A DNA stretch of 64,000 nucleotides from Tipula vernalis. Taxonomy: Eukaryota > Arthropoda > Insecta > Diptera > Tipulidae. The stretch spans positions 306,137,236 to 306,201,235 of the forward strand of contig OY282560.1 of assembly GCA_958295665.1 (NCBI GenBank), written 5' to 3'. Position numbers and translations under genes: made by a program. Shown piece by piece: positions 45,796 through 61,045 of this stretch. A model generated the notes under the pieces. The model saw only the letters and a program-made list of their open reading frames with translations, ran no database searches and was not told the origin of the DNA. Every line of letters starts with the position of its first letter. Positions within the stretch are counted from its first letter, which is position 1.

Positions 45796-48700
45796 ATGGC
45801 CGAGCTCACAGGTTTGAAACGACAACGTGCAGCCAACAAGGGCAAGTTGACTCTCATTATTAACAACTTAAAGAAGGCCAATGTAACATCTATCGAGGAA
45901 TGCAAGGCTAAACTAAATCGAGTAGAGAAACTAATGGAGGAGTTTACAATTATAGAGGGTAACATATTCGAGTTGGATCAAGATATGGACATCGATACTG
46001 AATACGAAGAAAACTACTACAAAGCCATAACAGAGTTAAACCAAACGATTAGAAAGCTTGGATTGACAACGACAAACATGAATTCCAGCATAGACTTTCC
46101 AGCTAATACCACGCAAGGGGGAGCTGATATTAGACTCCCGAAATTAAATATTCCTACATTCTCGGGAGACTATACCGAATGGCAGTCGTTCCACGACATG
46201 TATGTTGCTTCTATACATGATTCTGCTTCATTATCCCCAGTGCAAAAATTCCAGTATCTGAAAGGCCTACTTCGAGGTGAAGCCGCAAGTTTATTACGCC
46301 ATTTCAGTATTACCGAAGCAAATTATATTGAAGCTATACAAAAACTAAGGCAGAGATATGACCGCAAACGCTACACCATGAACGCATTTATTCGTACATT
46401 TATCGATCAACCATCAATTAGTCAAGCAACAAGTCACAACATAAAGAAACTCATGGATACTTCAAACGAAGTATTGCGTGGGATGAAAGCCATGAGACCC
46501 CATGGGGAAGACCGAGATCCATGGTTGATATATTTAATCGTGAATAAATTGGACGACGAATCTAGGAGTCTGTGGGCCAAAGAAACAGCTGACAAAGATT
46601 TCCCGACTATGCAGAATCTGTTCGATTTTCTATTACTTCGAGGTGATGCACTAGAATCTATTCGACTTCCAAGTAAGCGTGGACCTGCTCCATTTACAAA
46701 GCCAACATCAGTCAAAACGCATGTAGCAGTACAAGGCATTCAATGTTCCATTTATCAAACCGAGGGCCATTTAATTTACCAATGCCCAACTTTTAATGAA
46801 ATTGAAGTGGACAAACGACGTGAACTGATTAAGGATCAAAGACGATGTTTCAATTGCTTAAGTGATACGCATCCTGTTTTCAGATGTCTCTCCAAACGGC
46901 GATGTAATAAATGCAAGGGAAGACATCACACTCTCGTACACTCAGAAGAATTCCAAAACCTGTCAACCAAGAAGGATGAATTAACAAAGAAGGTTGAGGA
47001 AGCAGGGGTATCATCTCTATTCGGGAGTAGTGGTGCTCAACACATATTACCCACAGCCGTAGTAGAAATATTTTCCGCTTTGGGTCAAACAATTCGATGC
47101 CGTGCACTACTAGATTCAGGCTCCCAGGTCAGCTTTATATCAGAATCTTGCCTTCAACGTTTAGGGTTGCCACGTCAAAACGGACGAATGTCAATCAAAG
47201 GTCTGGGACAAGTAGAAGCTGGCACCACCAAAGGTATGGTTCATCTTTCCATTAAACCTCCCTCTGAAAATAATTTAGCTGTCAAGGCATTCGTTCTAAA
47301 ACGTATAACGAAGCTACCAAACGTAAACATTCAAGATTTCCAGTTTCCCAATTTCGAGCACCTACAATTAGCCGACCCAGAATATTACCGAGCAAACGAA
47401 GTTGCTGTACTCATTGGTGTTGATCTATTCTTTGATATCTTACTCGTTGGGGAACTTAAGCGTCATCATGATAACCTGGTGATACAAAACACAATATTCG
47501 GATGGGTGGTGGCAGGAACCATTAATTCAATACAAACCAAAGATGACGCCAAGTGGTGTGGTACCACTAACATTGAAGAATACAACATCGATGGAACTCT
47601 CAAGCGATTTTGGGAGTTAGAACAAATACCGAATGACGCGCCCATTTTGAAGCCAGAGGAAGAATTATGTGAGCAAAGGTTCAAAACTACTTACCACAGA
47701 TGTGACGACGGGCGGTGCCAGGTTAGACTACCATTCAAAGCCGATACCACGAAATTAGGTAGTTCAATTACTATGGCAATCCAACGATTAAGAGGTGTAG
47801 AACGTCGATTTACTCGAGATAATGAGTATCATGAGCTATATACAAATTTTATGAACGAATATCTCAGCATGGGTCATATGGTAGAAGTTCCAAAAACTAC
47901 AATAACAGATGATGATGTATTCCTTCCACACCATGGAGTTCTAAAAACAGACAGTTCAACGACGAAGCTTCGCGTAGTATTTGATGGTTCTGCGAAAACT
48001 AGTTCTGGCGTGTCGCTCAATGATTGTCTAGCAGTTGGTCCCACAGTGCAAGCCACACTTTATGCAATAATTCTGCGTTTTCGAGAACATCGAATAATTT
48101 TCTCGGCCGATATCGAAAAAATGTACCGGCAGATTCGAATCCACAACGATGACACCAAATTTCAAAACATTCTCTGGAGAAGTATACCGTCTCAGCCTAT
48201 AAGATATTTCAAATTACTTACCGTGACATATGGTCTGGCATCAGCACCATATTTAGCTACGCGGGCCTTAAAACAAATTGCAGACGACATTTCCACGTCA
48301 CACCCGCTTGAAGCCAGCATTATCGAGCGGGCCATATATGTTGATGACCTGATGACTGGGGCAGATACAATTGCAGAAGTTCAAAAATTGAAGACATCTA
48401 TAAGTACCATTTTATCCAGCTACGGATTTAATCTTAGAAAATGGGTGTCTAATTCACTGGAAGTTCTAAACGACACTCCACTTCAGCATCGGGAACAATA
48501 TACCAAATCAATCGACGATACCATCAAGGACAAGGCAATCAAGATTTTAGGCTTGCAATACGACCCCACAGAAGATACATTCAGATTTCGAGTTATGCTA
48601 CCAGAAACTCCAAAGATCACAAAAAGAAGCATATTATCCGAAGCAGGAAAGTTATTTGATCCATTGGGCTGGATCGCTCCGATCACCATTAAAATAAAGA

Positions 48701-50913
48701 TATGTATTCAACAACTTTGGATATTGCATTTGAATTGGGACGATCCCCTTCCACATGAACAAGCACGCGAATGGGAGCAAATACGAATATCGCTTCCACT
48801 GGTTGAGGAAATTTCAATCCCAAGATTCGTACAAATTACGTCAAAATCAACTATCGAGTTACACGGGTTTTGTGACGCCAGCCAGCTCGCATATGCTGCA
48901 GTGGTCTACTATAGGGTCACTTCAGAGACTGGAGAAGTGTATACTAGTTTAATGTCAGCAAAAACAAAGGTAGCTCCAATTCAACAGCAAAGCATTCCAA
49001 GGTTGGAGTTATGCGGTGCGGTACTCCTAGCAAAATTAATGAACGTAGTGGAAAAAGAAACGAATACCAAGATCGACAATATTTTTTTGTGGACAGACTC
49101 AACCATTGTGCTTGATTGGCTTACAGATCATCCGCGGCGCTGGCCCACATTTATTGCCAATCGAACCTCTCAAATATTGTCCTCATATGACAGAAAATTT
49201 TGGAGACACGTCCCAACTTCACAAAATCCCGCAGATGTCGCTTCACGCGGACTAAGTCCACAAGAAGTCAAATTAAATATGTTGTGGTGGGCAGGACCTA
49301 AGTGGTTACGAAAATCTTCGGAATTGTGGCCTCCTCAAAAACGAGTTTATGGAAATTTTGAGTCCAATCAAAACGTTGTTGTGCATGCAGCAACCATCGA
49401 ACCTAACATATTCGAACACTTGTTTACAACATTTTCATCATTTCACAAAATCCAACGAATAATAGCATACTGCCTAAGATTCATTACAGGTTCGAGAAAA
49501 CAGCAGGTCTCTGGGAGCACATCCATGTTCATAACCAGAAATGAACTATACGAAGCATTGTTCCACATCTGCAAATACGACCAAAGGAATCATTTTCAAC
49601 AAGAAATTCAAGACATACAGCAATCCAAACCAATTCGACCAACAAGCAACCTAAAATCTTTGAGTCCATTCATTGATGAGTTCGGAGTTCTACGAGTCGG
49701 CGGAAGGCTAGACAATTGCGATATTCCATTTTCTACGAAGCATCCGATCATAATGTCAGCAAAATCCTCAACAACAGCTTTAATTTTTGATGAAATGCAT
49801 AAACACTACAAACATGCTGGACCATCGTTGTTACTTGCCATATCAAGACAGCAGTATTGGATACCAAGCGCTAAAAATTTGATTCGAAAAATAATACATC
49901 GTTGTGTTACATGCACCAAACAGAAAGCTACCTGTGGGACCCAACTGATGGGCAATCTTCCAAGTTATCGCTCAGAGCTGGTTCGACCATTCTGGAAAGT
50001 TGTTGTTGATTTTGCAGGGCCATTGTCCATCCATTTGGCCAAAGGGCGAGTTCAGAAAACCTACAAAGCATACATTTGTCTATTTGTATGTCTCAGTACA
50101 AAGGCCGTTCACATAGAACTCGTGAGCGACCTCAGCAGTGATGCGTTTCTCGCAGCTCTCAAACGTTTCGTCGCACGTCGCGGATGCTGTCAAGATATCT
50201 ACAGCGACAACGGGTCTAACTTTACAGGCGCAAATAACCAACTTAACAAAAACTTCCAAGATTGCATCACAAATACTAACGAAATTTCTCATTTCTTTTC
50301 TAGAACCGCTATAAATTGGCACTTTATTCCGCCAAACGCACCACATTTCGGTGGTATTTGGGAGTCGGCTATTAAATCCACGAAGTTCCATTTACGCCGC
50401 GTTATTGGAGATACCATTCTGACGATGGAATAAATGATGACACTATTGGCCGAAATCGAAAGTACATTAAATTCACGACCACTCTGCGTCCTGTCAGCCG
50501 AAGAGATAGATGTTCTTACACCATCGCACTTTCTAATTGGTCATGCTTCTACGAAATTACCGGAAAATAATCTTAGCCAACTCAAACCATCACATCTAAC
50601 ACGTTGGCAAATGGTGCAATATATGAACCAACACTTTTGGAAACGTTGGCATTTAGAATACATCACGTCACTGCAACAAAAATCAAAATGGTTAAATCAA
50701 ACAACACCATTGAATTTACACGACATTGTAATCATCAAAGACGATAACCTACCTGTAAACAAGTGGCTCCTGGGCAAGGTAACAGAACTTCATCCCGGCT
50801 CCGATGGCCTCACAAGAGTCGTTACTCTGAAAACCAAGTCAGGAGAATTAAAACAGCCACTTACCAAATTGGTTAAATTTCCTATTGAACAGGATCGTTC
50901 AAACCCGGCGGTA

Positions 50914-52442
<1,529 letters not shown>

Positions 52443-52791
52443 TTCCAAACATAGATGTGAGTGAATTACTCATCTCCGACTCAGACGACTCTTCTTAGGA
52501 AAATACTTTAGGAGAATAAAAAAAAAGAAATTAAAAATTGAAATTTATTACAAGTTATTTTAATAAATACTACCTATAGGTGTATAAACAAATATTATTA
52601 TTTGTTATTAAATTAAATTGTTATTTATAAATGAATTGAAATACATACAAGTACTACATTTTAGTTTTAATTTATGTTTTCATTAATTTAGGCTTGACAA
52701 TAATAACTGCTGTAACAAAGAATCTCTGAAAATCACCCCTTCGTTTGTACCATAATTTAGATTGCCGTAATTAGAATCAACATTTTTTTTT

Positions 52792-53740
52792 TTAGCTTTG
52801 AAGCATATCAGCATTAATATCATCCCCCATTACGCATAAATTATGGAGAATGCAAGAAACTGCCACAATTTTTCATGTTTTGCTCCAGTGCTTTAAAAAT
52901 TAAGTTCCTCCAACGACTTTTCATTAAACCGAATGAAAATTCAGTTATATTCCTAGCTTTTCTGTGAACCGTATTAATTTTTATTTGATTGTCATTAGGG
53001 TTTCTATATGGCGTTATCACAGCGCAAGGCTTCAATCGACAAGGGTAACCCCCGTCTCCTAATAGATAATAATTTTCTGGAGGAAATGTAGGAGACCTAT
53101 ATATATGGCTGTTTTAAATTATGCGAGTATCGTGAACCGATCCTGGATACCCAATAAAATAATTTATAAACCTCCCTTTGCTATCGACGACTGCTTGCAG
53201 GACAATAGAATAAAACCCTTTATAATTAATATATTCGTCGTGTTTGTTATTTGGACATTTTATTCTAATGTGGCAACCGTCGATTGCTCGAACCGCATTC
53301 CGAAGGATTGGTGACCTTGTCTGAGAACAAAACTTTAACCCTATTTCAATTAATTCATCGTGCTGTGGAAAATGGACAATACGTCTCATTTTTATTGAGA
53401 AAAAATCCAGCATTTTATAAACAAAATTAGTAACGGTGGAGCGGCTTAATCCCGAAAAACACGATAAGCTCTTACTCCAGATATGGTGCTTAATAGGCAT
53501 TTGTAAGTTTTATGGCTTATCCGTAAAGAACGTTTGGTTTCATCTTCATTCCCACTTAAAATTGCTTCAACCGTTGCAGAAATTACTTTAATTTGCAGAT
53601 TTTTGGAACGCTAAAATATTTATTTAAGTTTACTTAAAATTTTACATAAATGAATTAATAATGTTTATTACCTTGACAATTACTTTTGTTCCGTAGTACT
53701 TTGCAGTTAATTCAAGTAATTTTTTGTATAGAGCACACAT
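52792..53740 (-). pseudogene. Harbinger (HARBI1-type) transposase with intron, broken
   Basis: Exon 1 (53740-53672) reads MCALYKKLLELTAKYYGTK. Exon 2 starts at 53610 with SKNLQIKVISATVEAILSG and RSLRISHKTYKCLL. A frameshift near 53470 leads into GLSRSTVTNFVYKML. The DDE nuclease shows AIDGCHIRIKCP (first Asp), GYPGSVHDTRI (second Asp), LLGDGGYPC, and ITEFSFGLMKSRW (candidate Glu). A TAA at 53116-53114 follows HDTRII. The C-terminus (CILHNLCVMGDDINADM) needs another shift and ends at 52792. Motif order matches HARBI1-like transposases. Confidence 0.82.
53611..53671 (-). other. 61-bp intron in Harbinger transposase
   Basis: Minus-strand AAG/GTAATA donor and ATTTTAG/CGT acceptor; removal joins the two exons in frame. 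The size is typical of short insect introns. Confidence 0.65.
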
Positions 53741-54380
53741 TTGAATTATAATAATAATATATTATACAAATATAAAAAATTTTGAAACACCAAACCGGTT
53801 AAAAAGTGAGAACAATTCATTATTTTTCACCACACTTGAAAAATTTAACTTTTTATCCCAATGAAACATAGCAGACAAATGATAACAGGCTTTGGATTCT
53901 CTTGCATATTAACTTAATTAATAAAAAAACTTAAGTTGTTCAAAATTCCTTTTGAAAAAAAAAACGTTTGTCTTTGCTCGTAACATCATCATTAATCGGG
54001 ATTACTTCCAAATTGCTGACGATGAATTGACAAATTAAATTGTTGAATTTTTCAGAATCAGAACTGGACGAGAAAACAGAGATCGGTACGTTTAGATATT
54101 GATTTTTGAATTTAAAATGGTTCGATGCAGTTTATGTTTCCCTAATTTGAAGCGAGCTATTATGGCCATTTTAACGATTCCTGCGGCAACGTCGAGCGTA
54201 CTTTCTTGCAAATTAATAGAAAAGATTTTGTTTTTTAAATTTAAAAGATTTTATAAAAACTAATCTGGTTACAAACTCTGGGCTATTAAGCGATTTGTTT
54301 TGATTGAATTTTTTTATTCTGAATCATGATTGCTATGATCATTTGTAATTTTACCGTTCTACTTTGAAATATTTTTTTAA

Positions 54381-54411
<31 letters not shown>

Positions 54412-54644
54412 TAGTATGCATTGAGCATTATAGAATCAGTAAATGACTGACCTGGGCCTGAATTCCGGTTCAGTGACAAATGATAATGCGAAATAACTTG
54501 ATTTTTTATTTCAACTAGTCGGTTGCATTTTTATTTAGAGTAGGCGAAATAAAACATAAAGTCATTTCTCATTCTCATTTATCAATGTTTCGGAATTCGG
54601 GCCCTGGGCCGTTCTTATATTATATTTCCTCAAAGACTTCATTA
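53741..54644. other. No recognisable gene
   Basis: AT-rich sequence with a T-tract of about 28 bp at 54378-54405. The right end of the Harbinger element probably lies in its first part, but I could not place it. Confidence 0.4.
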
Positions 54645-54990
54645 TAATTATTGAAATATTGTTCTACTTTATTAATTCTTATCGAATTTATTATTTTCGT
54701 CAATATTGAATTTCATCGATAAATTTTTCAAAATTATCCAATTGGAGGAGTATGCAACACCCACGTTTATTTTTAAGCTTTTTTAGATCCATTTAATAAT
54801 CAAATAAAATAAAAATACCTTATTTAAATCTTAAACAAATCTGCAACTGATGAAATCCTAATTCATCAACGAACAAGACGACGTGTGACATGCTGTATGA
54901 CTTGTGACATGCTGTATGACTTCCAAATAGAATTTGAATTTAGCCTACAAATTGGATTTTGTAGTACGACGCTGTTTATTTAGTTTGACT
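54645..54990 (-). mobile_element. BEL 5' fragment (leader and Gag start)
   Basis: This is the reverse complement of a relative of 8049-8430. It has the same leader, with a duplicated GTGACATGCTGTATGACTT motif, and the same Gag start MDLKKLKNKRGCC at 54793-54755, soon broken. It is either a truncated BEL-A family copy or a separate relic. Confidence 0.65.
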
Positions 54991-55114
54991 GCGCGAAAAA
55001 CGAAATAGCTAAGTAGTATGATTTTCAATTAATGTTGTATTATACGAATACGAGGGTTGTTAGTGCACCATAATATGGCAAAACGTAATATACGTAGCCG
55101 ATACTGGAATCTGC

Positions 55115-55341
55115 TAATACACCTATCCCTCGATTAACACGGTAATTACGTTTCGCCAAATTACCGTGTAACTCAAAACCGTGTTAATCGCGACTAATAC
55201 ACCTGTCCCTCGATTAACACGGTACTTGATTAACGCGGCGAAACTTCTGTGCGTGTTAATCAAGACTTTGTCTCAATTCGTTGACCGTGTTAAATCAAAT
55301 CCGTGTTAATCAAGTACCGTGTTAATCGAGGGACAGGTGTA
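55115..55341. mobile_element. pogo/Tc1-like MITEs, one complete and one partial
   Basis: 55198-55341 is a 144-bp element with inverted ends TACACCTGTCCCTCGATTAA and its complement. A second, partial copy begins TAATACACCTATCCCTCG at 55115 and lies directly to its left. TA at both ends fits a Tc1/mariner-superfamily target. There is no coding capacity; CCTCGATTAACACGG-type ends resemble pogo-related MITEs. Confidence 0.7.
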
Positions 55342-55534
55342 CATATAATTGAATTCCCCACTTTGTTGGTTTATTTGGTTTATGTGTCATGAAGCTAGTC
55401 CTGCCTTTGAATAGTATTACTGAATCATATAGACATTTCTTTACTGGGGGATAAAACTGTCTCGAAATTTACTGTTGAGGTATTCCATATAATTGCTTAC
55501 TTTTTTGGTTCTCGTTGTCAGACTATTAGTTTTT

Positions 55535-56792
55535 GATATATTCTTATTTAAATAAGGAGCATCCAGAAAATTTGGAGAAATATTTCTGTACTAAAAAGTA
55601 TCGCAGAAAAAAGGAATCTTGTGTGTATATTTCCTGAGAAAAGTATTCTTCAATTTTATGTAAAATAATAGTCCCTATATTCAAAATGACGCCCATAAAT
55701 GCACACATCTCAAGATCGGTAACCTCTTTCCAGTTATTCCACATAGACCTTTTTTAAAACTTTTGAGTTAATTTTCTGTCTTGCATATATGTTGATTTGC
55801 CTTACAATATCTGCATAAGTTCATCAGTGAAAAACTTTTTAAAAAAATCTATTGACCCAAAGTCTTTGTCTAGAAATTGAAGACCAACTTTCTTGTCTCC
55901 AACACTAAATTTAACTCTTGCTGGCAGTTCATCCTCTTCTTCACTCACATCAATCCAACTTGATTCTGATATAGTGTCACTAGCACTATCTGGTACAGTA
56001 TCAGTTTCACTATCAAATGAATATTGTAACACTTGAACTTGTTCCTTTTTATTTTGTAACAAATCGCTTGTTTCACATATTGTCATTTCGCACATTTATA
56101 TTAGTAAATTCAAATTCACTGTCATTATCCTGCTTGTCTTCAAAATCCATTTCCAGTGGGAAGTTAGAGTATGTATATGTATAATACTGAGTTATACAAA
56201 GAGAACAAATTCCGTGCACGAATTGTAACCACTCGACTAACAAAACTTCGTAAATTTATTACTGTGTTACACAGCTGCACTCACATCTTTGGTAAAATTC
56301 TGCTGAATGTAGGTACATATAAATATTTTTTTTCATTTTTAGTCTGGCGAATTTCATTAAATTTTTGTTATTGCATCATCTCACATTAGTAATACACAAA
56401 AAAAAAAATAAAAAATACAAATTGCATACAAAGCTGAATATTCCACTACAATTTAGTGTTCTGCTCATTAAAAAAAGGAGAATTTGCTTGTGAAATTATT
56501 TGGGAAATTTCGGGGAATTAAAAAAGTGCCTTTGTTTTTACACAGGGATTTTTTTTTTAACAGCGTACTGAAAATGAATTGAAAGTGGAATTATTTGTTC
56601 ACTAGCGAAAAATTACCACGATTGTCATACATTTTTTCACTTCACAACTGACTGCGCGTACCGGGCTTAAGATCTCGAATGGCGCATTGTGTTTTACAGT
56701 TATTTAGCGTTACCGTCTACAGACTGATATGCGAGTTTTAGAGTAAATTAGTATTGTAACCTCCAGCGTGATATACGAGTGCAAAGAGTTAA
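55535..56792 (-). mobile_element. piggyBac-like transposon remnant
   Basis: It contains a transposase N-terminal remnant and an outer end. The plus strand reads CCAGCGTGATATACGAGTGCAAAGAG followed by TTAA at 56789-56792, the piggyBac target tetranucleotide. The 3' part and the other terminus are missing. Confidence 0.7.
55544..56150 (-). pseudogene. piggyBac transposase N-terminal part
   Basis: The probable start is MDFEDKQDNDSEFEF at 56150, shifting frame near 56090 into an acidic Ser/Asp/Glu region typical of piggyBac N-termini. Then come DFFKKFFTDELMQIL (stop or shift at 55802) and MWNNWKEVTDLEMCAFMGV with ILNIGTIILHKIEEYFS, which match the conserved block before the first catalytic Asp. 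The DDD catalytic core is absent. Confidence 0.75.
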
Positions 56793-59524
56793 ATTTGACG
56801 AAACGTGAAATTTAGCTACCTAAAACAACTAAAAATTAAAAATTTCTCTTATGGTTTTGCTGATCAAAACGTCAAAATGATCACTCTTAATAACTGTGAT
56901 TTCGTGGAGAATTATGGAAGCTGCGTTAAAAGACTATTTAGCTCGAGCAGTACACCGAGCTTAGCGCTTTGATAGTCAATAGATAAAGAGTCCTAAACCA
57001 AGTGTTTCGTTTTTTTTTTTTTTTTTTAATATTTCAATTAGGTTTAAAAACTAAACATCGCGATATTGTTTTTAACACAATCGCAAAGATTATTTATGGG
57101 AAAGGTCTAACTAATGTGAATTCTGAAAATTTGAAACTTAATCCGTTTAAATTTTTCAGAATGAAACCCTTCTCTGTCAAGTCCTGTACTCTCTATAGTA
57201 TTAGTGAAAAAATGAGTACCTAAACGACCTTGATTATGAGATAAATACTATAATGGTGATTTTTTTCATTATTTAGACTTTGATTTGAAAAATTTTAACT
57301 TTCGGCCAAATTTAGTATCGACTGAACATGAATTTAACAGAAATATTATTCCTTAATCCAATGATGGCAGATCATGAGTTGGTCTAATTTTTATTTGTAT
57401 AAATGTTAGTTACGGATTATACATAACGAATTTCAAATAACCGCTTTATTATTTGTTATTCTACAATATGGTATCGTTAGGGCTGGACACCCTGTATACC
57501 TAAAGTTTGCATTAAAATGTTTTTTCTAAAAAGCAGAATTTCTGAAGAAGCAAGGATTCCAAAAAGTAATGACATAAATTTGTTGAATAAACGAGATTTA
57601 AAAATTTCGCCGTTTTGAACGTAATGGTGAATTTTAGCCGTTGTGAATTCGTGCTCAAGATAAATTGTGAAGGAATATTTATGTTTTAAAAAAATAAAAT
57701 GGAGGTTGGCCACTAAATTACAGACTATTTTGCAAATAGGCGCCGAAATAAATATTGCCTTTCGGGGCCGTCCTACACCCTCGCGCCAGCTACGATAGCC
57801 ACTTTTAAAAAAATCTTCGATGGAAAAAATCACCACCAAAAAATCATTTTGTTTCTCTATAAATATTTTGCCAAATTCATCAACCGCAGAGTTTGACGAT
57901 CACGAATTTATTTTAAGTTGCCTATACAAACATTTCACGTTCAATAATTGAATAAATAAATGTAATTATACGGTACTGAGCAGAAAATAAAATAAATAAA
58001 ATTAAAATTTAATTTAATTAATTAATAAAATTGATGATATACATGTAATTTTATGTTGAGAGTAATTTTCCGCGATTTTTGATTTTTTTTTTTATCAATA
58101 AATAAATTTATTATATTTTAAATAATGGACCTACGTATTTATATATAAATTTACTGTATTCTAAAAGTTATTGATATTACAAATTTTAATTGTTAATATA
58201 AATAATATTAATTAAAAGTAAAAACCAAAAATATTAAAAAAGGGTTTTGTCCCTTTTACGATTTCATATTTTAATTTAGTTTTGGTAAAAACAATATGCA
58301 ACGTTTTTTTTTTGGTTTGGCTTGGTTTGGTTCCATTTATTTTATCATAGTGCATTATGGTTGGAAATGGTTTTTTTGGTTGATGGTATCACCACATTAA
58401 CACCACCACCACCATCATCCACCTAATTGGAGTGAAAAATATCGAAAAAAAAATCCATAATCCTTATACGTTGTCACCCATTGTAACAATTGTAACAATA
58501 AATAAATATTTATTATTGTAATATTAGTGTCTCAATTGGAAATAACAACAAAAAATGTTAAAAAAAAAAACGTGCAAATAAAAGCACACAGATCGTGTAT
58601 ATTCGCGAAAAAGTTCAATTATTTTAAATTACGGGTATCTTTGCACAAAACCAACCAAAAATCCTTTTTGTACGTTTCGATGTAGGTAAGTTGGGGAGAA
58701 AAGTATTTTCTATCATGTATAACAAATATGAATTCAATTAGTAACGACTTACTTAACATGTATGACTAAATTTTTGTGTACATAAATACTAAGAGTATGA
58801 GGCGGAATCGTATAGTTCATTTGCTAGTTTCGTATATTTTTTTTTTTTTCAACTAATTTGGTTTTTTATGAAATTTTTCTTGTGCACTTTGAACCATTAT
58901 CGTAGAAGGTATATGGCTATTGTTACAAGTTAGTTATTGGAGGAGGAACTAATCTGGATATTGTTCTAGAAAATTGTAAATAATTTTGCTACCGTATGTT
59001 GTCCTTGTCTCTGTTATTTTTAAAATTTTATGGATATGGATGAAGATTTTTTTTACCAGATATTTTTTGGTCTAACTATTTTATGATAAACAAAAACAAG
59101 ATAATTGGAGATCTAATTGGTCTTTGCACCATAAAATAATATAATCAATTACTAGGCCGAAACATTATGTTGTCGGCTTGGTAAATGTTTACTATACCTG
59201 ATATACCGTCTAACAACCGTTTACTCCAATAACAAATGTTCACGGTAATCTAGTATAACTAGTTTCAAATTAGAGTAGACTGCCGCTCCGATAATGGGCC
59301 CTCCTATTATGCCGGAGCGGGAGGTAAATTGTCTCCGGAAATATTCATTCTGCCATACGATAGTGAATTATTTCCTAAAACATTCCTAAATTTTAAAAAC
59401 AATTTAGTGTGTTAGTAAACCAAACAATTAATATGTAGTAACCATAATGGTTCATTGAGACACACAAACGGAAAATTTAATATATATTAGAGAGTATAAT
59501 ATATTGTTAAAAGACTATTAACTT
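56793..59524. other. Gene-poor interval
   Basis: AT-rich with T and A tracts (about 57011-57027, 58081-58092, 58840-58851). A 120-codon minus frame at 57839-57477 has no recognisable motif. I see no repeat family or RNA gene. Confidence 0.4.
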
Positions 59525-60055
59525 CAAAATCTTGTCTGGAAATAAAACAACGAACAAAATGTAGACCATGTTCCATTCTTTACTATGTAAATATAGTGGA
59601 CATTCTCTTGGAGCTAAGAGGTCCATTCTTGACTTACACAAATATTAGGGACATTTTCTTGGAGCTAAGAGGGTTAGACACGACAAAAATTCAAGAATGG
59701 AAGATGTTCTACATTTTATTTTTAGTTTTATTTCCAGACAAGGTACGGAAGATGGTTTGGTAAATTTAAATATTGAACGTTAACCGTTCAATTTAAACTT
59801 GGGGTGATTTTCGTCATATCTAATCCTTGTAGCTCCAGGAGAATGTCGCCAATATTTCCATAAGTAAAGAACGGACCATCGTCCATTTGGGTGATTTTTG
59901 TCATATCTAACCCTCTTAGTTCCAAGAGAATTTCTCCACTATTTGCATAAATCAAGAACGGACCATGGTCTACATTTTGTTCTTAGTTTTGTTTCCTGAC
60001 AAGGTACCGACGATGTTTTAGTAATATAAATATTGAACATTAACCTTTGATTAAA
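59525..60055. repeat. Foldback repeat built of inverted and direct copies
   Basis: The left arm (59531-59612, CTTGTCTGGAAATAAAAC...) is the inverted counterpart of 59915-60002. The words CTTGGAGCTAAGAGG and GTCCATTCTTGA recur in both orientations. A further block GACAAGGTAC...ATTGAAC(G/A)TTAACC is repeated directly at about 59738 and 59998. No coding sequence is present. Confidence 0.75.
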
Positions 60056-60129
60056 AACCTGTAGTGATCTTGTACATTCAAAATTGAATGGTATCTTATC
60101 AATTTGAATTTGATTAGCTTTTGTGAAAC

Positions 60130-60466
60130 AGCATACGTTCTAATATATAGTTATAGTTACATAGTTACATAGGATATATCATAAATTCATAAGAGATAAC
60201 GAATGTGGAACACACAACATCAAGAAGACGCAACATCAGCATAACGCGATGATCAACGACAATATGAATCGTGAGAAATGCAGATTCATCAAATCGTATT
60301 AATAATTTTCCACTTGCTTATCTTGTAATTAGATTACTTTAAGAAAACAGATAAATAGAACTAAGATAGAATAATTAAGTTAGTCTTAAATGAATAAAGA
60401 TAAAAGAATTAAAAATTCCTCTAGAATTTTTGTTTTTTAATAGTATGTGAACACCGTATCCATAAT
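60130..60466 (+). repeat. G5 5' LTR (left boundary uncertain)
   Basis: It ends CCATAATT immediately before TGGCGCAG. It contains AATAAA-type signals near 60400. With no second copy in the window, only the right edge is supported. Confidence 0.5.
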
Positions 60467-60484
60467 TGGCGCAGCCGTGCGGTG
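60467..60484 (+). promoter_or_regulatory. G5 primer binding site
   Basis: TGGCGCAGCCGTGCGGTG begins at the LTR end and has the TGGCGCAG start seen in 17.6/297-group elements. The tRNA was not assigned. Confidence 0.55.
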
Positions 60485-61045
60485 AATAGTGAAAAAATGA
60501 AGTGTATAAAGTGCAAAGGGCTACTGAATAAAAACAGCTCATAAGTAAACTCATTAAGTGGTAGTGTATAAGTGCTTTACCATTTAATCTCTCTGGCTGA
60601 AGGTGTTAAAACCGCTAAGAGGAGTCGCAGTTTCGCCACATTTTAACTTTTAACACAGTTAATAACCTGCACACGACAGCAGGGAGCATCGCACTACCAG
60701 ATAGACGATAATTCCAGGAGTTCGACGCACTACCAGATAGGCAAGAGTTCCAGAACTACAGATATGTATAATTGTTTTTATTAAGAAAAATATTAGTAGT
60801 TCATAAGATCAAGCCACTACAAGATAGAGCTATATCTGAATTTATTCAGTAATTTAGTGAGATTATTACGTGCACTACAAGGTAGACACGAGTATTTTCG
60901 AAAAATTTGCAGAATAAATCGTAGGATAGGAAAAATCTCATTATAATAAATTAGATTATCAAAGAATATATCAAATTGTTGTATGAGTAAGAAATCGATT
61001 GAGATTTACATATCAAATCGAAATATTGATTACGAGGAACTTGAA

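Noticed and set aside
57477..57839. Possible host gene on the minus strand
   Set aside because: 120 codons with no recognisable domain and no splice or promoter support; not enough for a call.
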